Origin: JAABVY01 sp964627935
GTDB lineage: Bacteria; Zixibacteria; MSB-5A5; JAABVY01
DNA: 64,000 bases
Assembly: GCA_964627935.1 (NCBI GenBank)
Contig: CAZVLB010000007.1
Span: forward strand, 124,001-188,000
Direction of reading: 5' to 3'
This document shows positions 18,120 through 26,480 of the stretch, in pieces (the first letter of the stretch is position 1; each line of letters begins with the position of its first letter). The position numbers and the translations under genes are program-made. The notes beneath the pieces are model-generated. The model saw nothing but the letters and a program-made list of their open reading frames with translations, searched no databases and had not been told where the DNA came from.

Positions 18120-18193
18120 AAGCCGCGGCAGTTTTAAATGTCGCGGCTTCCTTAATATAAAGAGCGGACGCAGACCAAAAAATCCGCGTCCGC
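18120..18193 (-). terminator. two tandem hairpins after the surface-protein gene
   Basis: First met on the minus strand, GCGGACGC and GCGTCCGC (18164-18193) form an 8-bp stem, followed by CTCTTTAT. Second, AAGCCGCG and CGCGGCTT (18120-18149) form another 8-bp stem. Both stems are perfect. U-runs are modest, so together they probably end transcription of the 1184-residue protein. Confidence 0.6.
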
Positions 18194-18216
18194 CATAATA
18201 CGTAGCTGTATTGCAA

Positions 18217-21200
18217 TTACTTAGCCAGAATCATCTTCTGCGTTTCCTCATAATTATCTGTCTGCAGACGATAGAGGTAAACACCCGATGATACCTTCTG
18301 GCCGTTATCATCAAGCCCGTTCCAGGTTGTCTCATATTCACCTGCATCGAAATATCCATTAACCAGCGTGGCCACTTTCTGGCCCAGTGTATTATAAACC
18401 GCCACCTCGGCATTGCCGGGCTGAGGCAGGTTGAATTTAATCACCGTGCTGGGGTTGAACGGGTTGGGATAGTTCTGAGCCAATGAATAGCGATCCGGAA
18501 CCACAGGGCTGGAACCGCCGCCCTTGGTATAGAGCGTGCTGATATCGACACAATCGCCGATTATGTTCCAGGTGATTTCGGGATAGACCCTGGTACCATT
18601 GACAAAGATACTCAGGCTCTCGCCTTCATGAGCATATACCTTGCTGACAGGTGTCTGCCTGTCGAAACCGTAAACCGGTGTAAACTTCAGCAGGCTGCCG
18701 TTATAAACGGCCTTGCCGCACAGGGCGCCGCTGGATGAATAGACCTCAATTGATGTATTGGGCTCAAGCGCAACATCATCGAGCCTGATATCACGGCCAT
18801 AGATATTGATCCATGTGCGCGAGGGCTGAATTTCAGCGGCATATGATGATCCGTTGCCGGATGGCATCATTTCAATTACACCAAATCCGGGATAGAACAA
18901 CATTCCATCCTCGGAGACCTTGTACCAGTAACCCAGTCCGGGGGTAAGTTCAGTCAATGTATTCAGGCCGCCCATACCCGGCTCCCAGGAAAGGCCGCCG
19001 TTATCGAATCCAAGAGCGACCAGCAGGATATTCATAATCGAAGCCAGCGCTTCATCGATATCATAGACTGTCTGGGGCCAGTAAGCGGCAAGGTTCCAGC
19101 CCATTTCCAGATCGATATAGCTGTTGGTCGGAATTTCGCCGGCGCAAAGCTGTTTCTGGTAAGGGCAATCCATGCGGAACCAGTAACCATGGAAATAATC
19201 CAGCGTATGCAGGGTTGAGAACTCGGGCAGATCGGGATTATATGTCAGCGCGCCCTCCTCAAAACCGAGGATTACGCCGACACATTCCTCCCAGCCGGAA
19301 ATGAAGCTCTCCACACCTTCGCTATAGGCAACATTCCATGATTTCAGGTTCCAGCCTGATTCCAGGTCGAGGGTTACGCAGTTCTCGGTGGAGAAGTTAC
19401 AAACTTCGATACGGTCACCGTTTTCGGTCCAGATCAATGACGGTATCGGGAAGACCTGATTGAAATTGATCTGCATCGAGATGATATCACCCGGCTCGGC
19501 GCCTTCATCTTCCTCCTCGGTAGTCGGATCATCGCGGTAAATCGGCATAAAGCCATAGGAACCATCATCGCCGACTTCTCCCATTCCGCACAGGACACCA
19601 TCAGGATCATATGCGCTGATAATATCTCCCGGTATCAACGGTTCACCATCGAGCATCGGGAATTCGCAGTAAATACTGATCCATTCTGTGGTCGGAATCA
19701 CGATCTGAAGATCGGTAATGCAAACAAAATCAAATATTGTATGAGTCGCCGTGCCGCATTCGTTTTCGGCATAGAGCGAGACATCATAACAGCCGTTGGA
19801 ATCATAAGCATGAGAGGGCTCGAATTCGGTGCTGGTGGCACCGTCACCGAAATCCCACTCAAAGCTCATGTCTCCTGAAAACTCGGTATCATTGGAAAAA
19901 TACACGATCACTGAAGACTGTCCCTGTACCGCGGAATCAATGCTGAATTCCGGATTGGGATGCTCTATTACAGTCAAATCAATAGTAAACTGGCAGGTAT
20001 CAACGCCACATTGACCTGTCGCGATAATGGTAATCTCACGCATCTCGGATTCAGTGGCCACGAATTCAACCTGGCCATTGACATAGTCAGCGCCGGTAAT
20101 CTGGATATCGGTATAATATGCTACCGGGACCGGAATGCGCACATAACTCGCCAGGCAAATCGTAATCGCTGTGTCTGATGGACAGAAAATCTCGGGTGGC
20201 GGGCTATAATGTACAAAAGCGGTAAAATCACAGGTGTCCGCGCCGCATTGATTCGAAGCAATCATCAGGAAATCAAACTGCAAGTTCTGGCCACCCTCGG
20301 AATCGGGGATATCCACACAAACCTGCTGATTTGCCGGATCATAGGTCCCGACTCCATCAAGGATAACATCATCGGCGTTTTCAACAGGCAGATCGAAGCA
20401 GAATTGTCCCGTCTCACATATCTCAAAGTTCAAATCTTCCTCGGGACATGTAATCACCGGCGGAGTATCAGTTGTGACATTGATTTCCAGGTTACAAGTA
20501 TCGGCAACCTCGCATGCATTATAGGCGATCAGCTCGATCATATAGACGCCTGATGTATCGGCCAGGAAGTAGAGCCTGCCGTCATCCCATTCGCCATAGG
20601 ATGCCACCACCAGGCTTGCACCTGTAATCGGCACAATAACCTCGCCCAGGTCGCCCTCACAAACCGTAATCTCAAGCGGCTCTTCAGGGCAGGTGATGAC
20701 CGGATCGGGCACGAATGTCACGAACACCGCCAGCATACATTCATCCGTACCGCATTCATTCTCGGCGGTAACGGTAAATGTATACTCGCCGGCCGTATCG
20801 GCCTGGAAACAGAGCTGTCCATCGGCCCAAATGCCGTTATTGGTTACATCCACACCGTCATAATTTTCGATCAGCAGATCGATACATACCTGATCCGCCT
20901 CGCACAGGGTATCCATATAAACTTCCTGGTCGCAATGAATCATCGGCGGAGGAATAAAAATAATATCAAAATCCACAATGCATGTATTGGTGTCACACAT
21001 GTTGCTTGCGGTTATGGTAATCGACTGCGGGCCGTCATTGGCAGGAGTAAAACAGAGCTGGCCGTTTTCGTATGTGCCCAAAGTTGTGCTGATCTCATCA
21101 GCACCGAGAATCGGAATGTCGACACAGACTTCATCTCCGGGACAAATCGCAGCTTCAACAGCCTCTTCCGGACAGACAATCGTGGGCGGCGCTAAAAATA

Positions 21201-21771
21201 TAACTTCGTAGATAATCTGGCAGGTATCTGTACCGCAGCCATTCTCGGCGATAACATCAAAATTATAAATACCGGCTTCATCTGCAAAGAAACACAGTTC
21301 GCCATTCTCCCATGTGGCACCATTGACATAGACATTTTCAGCGTCCAAAATAGGAAGATCCAGGCAGATTTCCTGAGGTTCGCAGATCTCCATAGAGAAG
21401 TCTTCTTGGGGACAATCTATCACAGGCTTTTCATTGATGGTAACAATCGCGGTTACCACACATGTATCCGCTCCGCAATCATTGTAGGCATATACCGTAA
21501 ATGTATATGCGCCGGATGTATCAACATTCCAGCACAGCTGACCGGCGCCCTTGTCGGCGGACATATATGCTTCGCCGGCCTCAATCGTAACCGGGGTGGG
21601 ACTTTCAACCGGCATATCCACACACACTGTGCCGGGACCGCACATGGTCAGTTCAAAAGGAAAGTCCGGGCAGACAATAACCGGTGGATCACAGTCGCCA
21701 TCCTGCGCCAATAGATTCCCGGCACCTAGTAAGAAGATTAATGCAATCAGGAACAGTAGAGATTTTTTCAT
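18217..21771 (-). CDS. large secreted repeat protein with PKD domain and FlgD-like C-terminal sorting tail
   Basis: 1184 residues. A signal peptide (ends GNLLAQ) is followed by seven Cys-containing Ig-like repeats of 80-88 residues (about 34-612), a PKD domain (FEWDFGDGATSTEFEPSHAY), two copies of a W-I-x-IY module (TTEWISIYCE and SRTWINIYGR, the latter near residue 1000), and a C-terminal domain starting NYPNPFNPSTVIKFNLP and ending YRLQTDNYEETQKMILAK. That tail is the FlgD-like/Por-type sorting domain common in FCB bacteria, so the protein is probably surface-attached or released. GGGAGG lies 5 bases before the ATG. Adhesion or a structural role is inference. Confidence 0.85.
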   Translation of the reverse strand: MKKSLLFLIALIFLLGAGNLLAQDGDCDPPVIVCPDFPFELTMCGPGTVCVDMPVESPTPVTIEAGEAYMSADKGAGQLCWNVDTSGAYTFTVYAYNDCGADTCVVTAIVTINEKPVIDCPQEDFSMEICEPQEICLDLPILDAENVYVNGATWENGELCFFADEAGIYNFDVIAENGCGTDTCQIIYEVIFLAPPTIVCPEEAVEAAICPGDEVCVDIPILGADEISTTLGTYENGQLCFTPANDGPQSITITASNMCDTNTCIVDFDIIFIPPPMIHCDQEVYMDTLCEADQVCIDLLIENYDGVDVTNNGIWADGQLCFQADTAGEYTFTVTAENECGTDECMLAVFVTFVPDPVITCPEEPLEITVCEGDLGEVIVPITGASLVVASYGEWDDGRLYFLADTSGVYMIELIAYNACEVADTCNLEINVTTDTPPVITCPEEDLNFEICETGQFCFDLPVENADDVILDGVGTYDPANQQVCVDIPDSEGGQNLQFDFLMIASNQCGADTCDFTAFVHYSPPPEIFCPSDTAITICLASYVRIPVPVAYYTDIQITGADYVNGQVEFVATESEMREITIIATGQCGVDTCQFTIDLTVIEHPNPEFSIDSAVQGQSSVIVYFSNDTEFSGDMSFEWDFGDGATSTEFEPSHAYDSNGCYDVSLYAENECGTATHTIFDFVCITDLQIVIPTTEWISIYCEFPMLDGEPLIPGDIISAYDPDGVLCGMGEVGDDGSYGFMPIYRDDPTTEEEDEGAEPGDIISMQINFNQVFPIPSLIWTENGDRIEVCNFSTENCVTLDLESGWNLKSWNVAYSEGVESFISGWEECVGVILGFEEGALTYNPDLPEFSTLHTLDYFHGYWFRMDCPYQKQLCAGEIPTNSYIDLEMGWNLAAYWPQTVYDIDEALASIMNILLVALGFDNGGLSWEPGMGGLNTLTELTPGLGYWYKVSEDGMLFYPGFGVIEMMPSGNGSSYAAEIQPSRTWINIYGRDIRLDDVALEPNTSIEVYSSSGALCGKAVYNGSLLKFTPVYGFDRQTPVSKVYAHEGESLSIFVNGTRVYPEITWNIIGDCVDISTLYTKGGGSSPVVPDRYSLAQNYPNPFNPSTVIKFNLPQPGNAEVAVYNTLGQKVATLVNGYFDAGEYETTWNGLDDNGQKVSSGVYLYRLQTDNYEETQKMILAK
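19936..21672 (-). repeat. seven tandem Cys-rich Ig-like protein repeats
   Basis: Inside the 1184-residue protein. Units begin near residues 34, 119, 200, 280, 361, 442 and 530. Each starts with a C-P/D-x-E block, has I/V-C-x-x-x-x-x-V/I-C-V/L-D-L/I-P in the first third, an L-C-F strand in the middle, and N-x-C-G-x-D-T-C near the end. Four to five Cys per unit suggest disulfides outside the cell. Units 5 and 7 have lost the early Cys pair partner. The copies differ enough in sequence to be old. Confidence 0.8.
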
Positions 21772-22184
21772 AACAGCCTCCCGAGCCCTGGGGCTAAATT
21801 GAATTATTGTGGAAACGTTTATTTATCCCATGTAATATGGTATCATTATCGAAAATATTAAAAAGTCGATGCGAATATCCATAACCCCCCCTGCAAGTAG
21901 ACGAAGTCTGGAGTTATAATTCAACTCGGCCAGGTCCCCGGACCGATACGAAATTATATGTATTTCCGACTGCTTGCCTCTTCAGGGTGTGTAAACTCGG
22001 CTTCAATGCCCGGAATCCATTTACCAATAATATATCATTTACAAAACGTTGCGCAAGCATTTAAACCCTTAAAACATGCAACTTTCAGGATATCTATTCC
22101 ATCTTTTTCAATAAACATTTGCATTGTGGATTAATTTTATCTTATTTGTACTGATTCGAGAATCTTAAACGGGGGGCAATCTCT
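21772..22184. other. 413-base intergenic region between divergent surface-protein genes
   Basis: It holds a plausible minus-strand promoter (22029-22056), a 5-bp hairpin GGTCCCCGGACC at 21933-21944 and AT-rich DNA. The leader of the 1184-residue gene would be about 250 bases. Within it an 18-codon frame follows a run of seven G at about 21891, but the spacing is poor. No known riboswitch was recognised. Confidence 0.4.
22029..22056 (-). promoter_or_regulatory. possible promoter of the 1184-residue protein
   Basis: On the minus strand TTGCGC, 16 bases and TATATT. The -10 is good and the -35 keeps only TTG. It would leave a leader of about 250 bases. Confidence 0.4.
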
Positions 22185-22958
22185 ATGAAACATGCATTTA
22201 TTATTCTGAGCATACTTCTCCTGACACTGTTTGCCTGCAGCTCCTCGACAACTTCCGGACCGACATCATCAGGAACCGTATTCCTCTGGATCGGAGCGGA
22301 CAAGGACACCTGGATCTGGCAGCAATCTCCGGATAACAGCTGGGGCCAGGATGGTTATGTGCGTATTGCCTATGCCAATGATATCAAGCGGGGCTATGTA
22401 CATTTCCCGATCCCCGATCTTCCTGAGGGTACCACTATCGATGAAGCTTACCTGGAACTCTATCATCCGGGCAAGAACTCGGATGGTCAGACCGATGATA
22501 TCGAGATCGATGTGCAGCGCATGAATTTCGAATGGAGCCCGTCGGAACTGACCTGGAACAATCAGCCGGCATTTACCGCCGCGGCGCAGTTCACAATCGA
22601 TCTGCGCAGCCAGGCCTGGTCATCATCGGATGATATCGTCACCATGATTCGCGATATCTTCGATGATCCGGCCAATTTTCATGGCTTCACCATTTTCTGG
22701 CAAAGAAACGCCGGCTTTAATATTGAAAAAGGATTTTCATCAAACAATTATGACCGGACTGCCGACGACATGAAAAAAGCGCCCCGTCTTCTGGTCAAAA
22801 TAACTCTTCCCGATGGCAAAAGCACGGATGACATATCCCTCCCTCCGCTGATCGATGACAACGATCTCGATTTCCCGGCGGGAACAGAGATACTCATGCT
22901 GCGTTATTCGGGTGGAAACAGCTGGCCGGATTCATGGGAAGTGGTTCATGATATGTAA
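22185..22958 (+). CDS. lipoprotein with DNRLRE (CBM96-like) domain
   Basis: A 257-residue lipoprotein with lipobox LFAC at Cys18. The rest matches the DNRLRE domain: a repeat-free beta sandwich with GYVHFPIPDLPEGTTIDEAYLELYHPG early, FEWSPSELTWNNQPAF in the middle and APRLLVKI near the end. Related domains bind carbohydrate or act as surface modules. A G-rich stretch (GGGGGG) lies 8 bases before the ATG. Probably anchored in the outer membrane; ligand unknown. Confidence 0.8.
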   Translation: MKHAFIILSILLLTLFACSSSTTSGPTSSGTVFLWIGADKDTWIWQQSPDNSWGQDGYVRIAYANDIKRGYVHFPIPDLPEGTTIDEAYLELYHPGKNSDGQTDDIEIDVQRMNFEWSPSELTWNNQPAFTAAAQFTIDLRSQAWSSSDDIVTMIRDIFDDPANFHGFTIFWQRNAGFNIEKGFSSNNYDRTADDMKKAPRLLVKITLPDGKSTDDISLPPLIDDNDLDFPAGTEILMLRYSGGNSWPDSWEVVHDM

Positions 22959-22981
22959 TAACGAAATTGCAAAATTATTGT

Positions 22982-23248
22982 ATGGCTGAAATAAAATCGA
23001 AATCTGCAAACGGGCCGTTTGGCAGAATCAAAAACCTGCTGAGACAATTCCGGCATGATCTGCGTGAGCCTATCGAAGGCACGGAAAGCCTGCCACGCAG
23101 AAAAAGGATAGCGGCCAGGCTTAAATTTCTTTTCAGGCGCTATGGATGGAAACTTGTCGCCGGCGTATTTTTGTTCTATCTGATCCGCGATTCGATAGTC
23201 TATATTATAATTCCGTACCTTCTGGCGCGCCATATTATTGCCGGATAA
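22982..23248 (+). CDS. small basic single-pass membrane protein
   Basis: 88 residues, unrecognised. A basic, probably cytoplasmic N-terminal part (RIKNLLRQFRHDLREP, RRKRIAARLKFLFRRY) precedes one hydrophobic segment (LVAGVFLFYLIRDSIVYIIIPYLL). The ATG at 22982 is preferred to an upstream TTG. It follows the lipoprotein stop by 23 bases and lacks a clear ribosome site. Expression is therefore uncertain. Confidence 0.5.
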   Translation: MAEIKSKSANGPFGRIKNLLRQFRHDLREPIEGTESLPRRKRIAARLKFLFRRYGWKLVAGVFLFYLIRDSIVYIIIPYLLARHIIAG

Positions 23249-23335
23249 CTCTTTGCGAATATGCATGTTACCAGATTGAGCAAATGTATTTGCCAAATAT
23301 ATTCAAAAAATCGGGACTTTATTTGTCGATTTAGC

Positions 23336-23364
23336 TTGACCTGGAACTTTGTATTAGCTATAAA
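23336..23364 (+). promoter_or_regulatory. promoter of the RRM protein gene
   Basis: TTGACC, 17 bases and TATAAA. Transcription from here gives a leader of about 190 bases before the ATG at 23563. No other gene lies in the 314-base gap. Confidence 0.65.
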
Positions 23365-23562
23365 CGTTTAAGTTAGGTCTTATGGAAAGCGACATTATAA
23401 ACTGATCAAAGCCGGAGAGTACTGTTTTGCCAACTGTAAGACTCAGATATTTATTTAAGAACCATTGTTTGAAAGTTAAGATTATGATGGATAGATCCGC
23501 TACGTGCATCTTCCCTCTTAAGTAGACTTCTTCAAACAGGAAACCAAAACAAAGAGGTTAAG

Positions 23563-23832
23563 ATGCAAGAGAACAAACTCTATGTAGGAAATTTAAGTTA
23601 CTCGGTAACGGGTGAACAGCTGGAAGAACTTTTCTCAAATCACGGCCAGGTCAAAGAAGTCCGCCTGATTGAGGGAAAGGGCTTTGGCTTTGTTGAGATG
23701 TCAAGCCGCGATGAAGCGGAAAAGGCCAAAGAGGCTTTGGACGGCTCGGATTATATGGGCCGCACTATGAAAGTTGATGAGGCTCGTCCGCCCAAGGAAA
23801 AAAACAATCGCAGGAGAGACTTCAGATATTAA
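23563..23832 (+). CDS. RRM-domain RNA-binding protein
   Basis: 89 residues forming a single RNA-recognition motif: RNP2 is LYVGNL (residues 6-11) and RNP1 is KGFGFVEM. A short basic tail (KNNRRRDF) follows. Similar small RRM proteins in cyanobacteria and other bacteria are cold- or stress-induced RNA chaperones. AGAGG stands 5 bases before the ATG. The roughly 190-base leader could carry post-transcriptional control, as in cold-shock genes, which is inference. A terminator follows at 23889. Confidence 0.9.
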   Translation: MQENKLYVGNLSYSVTGEQLEELFSNHGQVKEVRLIEGKGFGFVEMSSRDEAEKAKEALDGSDYMGRTMKVDEARPPKEKNNRRRDFRY

Positions 23833-23888
23833 TTAGTGAATAAGATTCTCCGGCCTATTTTCATAGAATTAATTGAATCAGTTATATA

Positions 23889-23923
23889 AAATAGGGAAAG
23901 TCGCAATAAAGCTTTCCCTATTT
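23889..23923 (+). terminator. hairpin after the RRM gene
   Basis: AAATAGGGAAAG and CTTTCCCTATTT form a perfect 12-bp stem with an 11-base loop. The U-run is only the last three bases of the stem, so termination may be bidirectional or partial. Confidence 0.65.
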
Positions 23924-24065
23924 GCTTGACATCTAACCGCTAAAAAAGATATTATTGTAAAAAACAGAGCATTGCCGTTGCGGAATCCGCTGAGCGGTTC
24001 GGCTTATCCCGGTGTTGCAATATGCGTATAAGTCAGCATAAATCAGCTAATAGGAAAAGCGATTA

Positions 24066-25151
24066 ATGAATAACGGAAGAAAATTCTCGGTCATCAGGGG
24101 CACCGGATGTTACATCCCGGAAAAGCAGGTCCCCAACAGCCTATTCCTCGAGAATACATTTTATGATTCCGAGGGAAACATATTTGACAAAGACAATAAA
24201 GAAATCGTCAATAAGCTGGAGGAGATTACAGGAATTATCGAACGAAGGTATGTTTCGGACGACCTGGTAACTTCCGATATCGCCTACATGTCTGCAATGG
24301 AAGCCCTGGAAAGCTCCAATACAGACAAGGAGACACTGGATTATATAATTGTCGCTCACAACTTCGGCGATGTGCGTGCCGATAATAAAAGATCCGATTT
24401 CGTTCCCAGCCTGGCGGCAAGGGTCAAGCACAAACTGCAAATTAAAAACCCATACACTATCGCCTATGACCTGCCGTTTGGATGTCCGGGATGGCTCCAG
24501 GCTGTTATCCAGTCCGACTATTATATAAAATCGGGTGACGCCAAGCGTGCCCTGGTTATCGGGGCGGAAACATTATCGCGGGTATCCGATCCGCATGACC
24601 GCGACAGCATGATTTATGCTGATGGCGCCGGGGCGACTATACTGGAGGGTGTCGAAAGCGATACTCCCCTGGGTATTCTCTCCCATTCGGCCAGGTCGGA
24701 CACTCTCGAACAGGCCTATATGCTCTGGATGGATAAGTCATTCAATTCCGGTTCACCCAATGGTGAGATTTATCTCAAGATGCATGGCCATAAGCTCTAT
24801 CAATATGCCATTAAGACCGTTCCACTGGTTGTTAAGGAGAGCCTCGATAAGGCTCAGGTGCCGGTCGATCAGGTCAGCAAAATCCTGATTCATCAGGCCA
24901 ACGCCAAGATGGATGAAGCGATTCTGAAGCATATTTTCCGCAAATACAGCAAAGGTCAGGCGCCATTGTATATTATGCCCATGATCATATCCCGTCTGGG
25001 CAACAGCTCGGTTGCCACCCTGCCCACCCTTCTGGACCTGATGAACAAGGGCAAGCTTGAAAATCACAGCGCCGAAAGTGGTGACATAGTGGTTTTCGCC
25101 TCCGTGGGAGCCGGGATGAATATCAATTCACTGGTATACAGAACCCCATAA
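24066..25151 (+). CDS. 3-oxoacyl-ACP synthase III (KAS III, FabH family)
   Basis: A 361-residue thiolase-fold enzyme. The triad is visible: Cys in LPFGCPGWLQAV, His in ILIHQAN and Asn in RLGNSSVATLP. KAS III starts fatty-acid chains by condensing acyl-CoA with malonyl-ACP. Compared with E. coli FabH (317 residues) it has an insert near the N-terminus (about residues 25-50: ENTFYDSEGNIFDKDNKE), as seen in FabH-like enzymes of secondary or long-chain lipid pathways. No other fatty-acid genes are adjacent, so the exact reaction is open. Confidence 0.85.
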   Translation: MNNGRKFSVIRGTGCYIPEKQVPNSLFLENTFYDSEGNIFDKDNKEIVNKLEEITGIIERRYVSDDLVTSDIAYMSAMEALESSNTDKETLDYIIVAHNFGDVRADNKRSDFVPSLAARVKHKLQIKNPYTIAYDLPFGCPGWLQAVIQSDYYIKSGDAKRALVIGAETLSRVSDPHDRDSMIYADGAGATILEGVESDTPLGILSHSARSDTLEQAYMLWMDKSFNSGSPNGEIYLKMHGHKLYQYAIKTVPLVVKESLDKAQVPVDQVSKILIHQANAKMDEAILKHIFRKYSKGQAPLYIMPMIISRLGNSSVATLPTLLDLMNKGKLENHSAESGDIVVFASVGAGMNINSLVYRTP

Positions 25152-25346
25152 TAGCCTTTTCTTCGAGCTTACTCTCGGCTATCGTATCGGATTTGACCCT
25201 CAATTTGAGTCATTACAGGCCAGGTTTCAGCATCTCCGCATTTTTCATAATACTGTTCAAAAATCGTACTCTGCCGCTTTAGAAGCGTCCACCTGAAACC
25301 GATAAACAAAACAGAGTAGGTTATTTACCTCGAACAAGGACTGAAC

Positions 25347-26468
25347 ATGGCCAAAATTCTTCACAGTGGAGATATCCATCTCGGCATAAAACTATCCGGG
25401 CTGGGCAAGTCCGGTGACAAAGTCCGTGCCGCCCTTAAGGATTCATTCAGCAAAATGATCGATATCTGTCTCGAATCGGATATCGATGCTTTCGTTATTG
25501 CCGGAGATCTTTTCGAATCTAACAGGATTTCCAAGCCGCTTCTGGATTTCGCCCTGCGCGAAATTGAACGGCTGAAGGAAATCCCGGCAATTCTGATACC
25601 CGGCACACATGATTGCCTGGAAGAGAATTCGATTTATAACACATTGCGGGAAAACGAGATTCCTGACAACCTCTATATGTTCGGCGATCCCGACAAAACC
25701 CGCATTGCCTTTCCCGACCTGGGATTGACATTTTACTGCAATCCCAATCAGACAGTCAAATCGACCAGTTCACCTATAAAAGGTCTCGAGCCGGAAAAAA
25801 GTCCCGGCTACCATATCGCCATTGCCCATGGTTCCCTGCAGATTCCGGGTAAATCATCTCCCGATGACTGGCCGATCACAATCGAGGAAATTGAAAATTC
25901 CGGCTTTGATTATATCGCCCTGGGACACTGGCATTCTTATCTGCGCGCTCCAACAGTGAAGGTCCCGGCGGTATATTGCGGTTCACCTGAACCATTGACC
26001 TTCAAGCAGAAAGATGCCGGCTGGGCGGCGATGGTAAACTTGGGCGAGGGCAAAGTTGAAATCGATAAAATCAAGACCGGCAAGCTGGAATGGAACACCA
26101 TTGAACTTTCATGTCAAAGCTTCAAATATACATTGGAGCTGGAACGGGAAATCTCCAAACATACCGGTGAGAACAAACTCCTGCGCGTGCTGCTGACAGG
26201 CATATTCCCCTCCGACGGCTATATCGATTTCGGGCGCCTGTACGAACATATGGGCGATCAGTTCCTGCATCTGGAACTGGTCGACAGATCACAGTCGGTG
26301 CCGGAGGATCTGGAGCAGATGAATCTGCCGCAGACGACTATTCTGGGCCAGTATATCAAGCTCCTGGCCGCTGAAATAAAAGCTGAGGAAAACCCCGAAC
26401 AGGCTCATCTTTTAAAAGAGAGCCTCAAACTCGGATATGCTCTTTTATCCGGCAAGGACGCCATATAA
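25347..26468 (+). CDS. metallophosphoesterase of SbcD/Mre11/YhaO type
   Basis: A 373-residue nuclease. The five metal motifs appear in order: GDIHLG, GDLFE, GTHD (the usual Asn is Thr), AHGSL and GHWHSY. It lies 12 bases upstream of an ATPase with a membrane hairpin, as Bacillus YhaO precedes YhaN. SbcD-type enzymes cut DNA ends and hairpins when driven by the ATPase partner. It is therefore likely a DNA-repair nuclease, possibly membrane-tethered. Confidence 0.8.
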   Translation: MAKILHSGDIHLGIKLSGLGKSGDKVRAALKDSFSKMIDICLESDIDAFVIAGDLFESNRISKPLLDFALREIERLKEIPAILIPGTHDCLEENSIYNTLRENEIPDNLYMFGDPDKTRIAFPDLGLTFYCNPNQTVKSTSSPIKGLEPEKSPGYHIAIAHGSLQIPGKSSPDDWPITIEEIENSGFDYIALGHWHSYLRAPTVKVPAVYCGSPEPLTFKQKDAGWAAMVNLGEGKVEIDKIKTGKLEWNTIELSCQSFKYTLELEREISKHTGENKLLRVLLTGIFPSDGYIDFGRLYEHMGDQFLHLELVDRSQSVPEDLEQMNLPQTTILGQYIKLLAAEIKAEENPEQAHLLKESLKLGYALLSGKDAI

Positions 26469-26480
26469 AAGGATCGCTTT

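Noticed and set aside
18120..18193. CRISPR-like or riboswitch structure
   Set aside because: There are only two unrelated hairpins, best explained as terminators of the minus-strand gene.
19936..21672. DNA-level tandem repeat array
   Set aside because: The units are repeats at protein level only; the bases have diverged, so it is not a recent DNA repeat.
21839..21895. 18-codon minus-strand frame after a G run in the leader of the surface protein
   Set aside because: The G run is two bases from the ATG, too close for a ribosome site, and the peptide has no distinctive feature.
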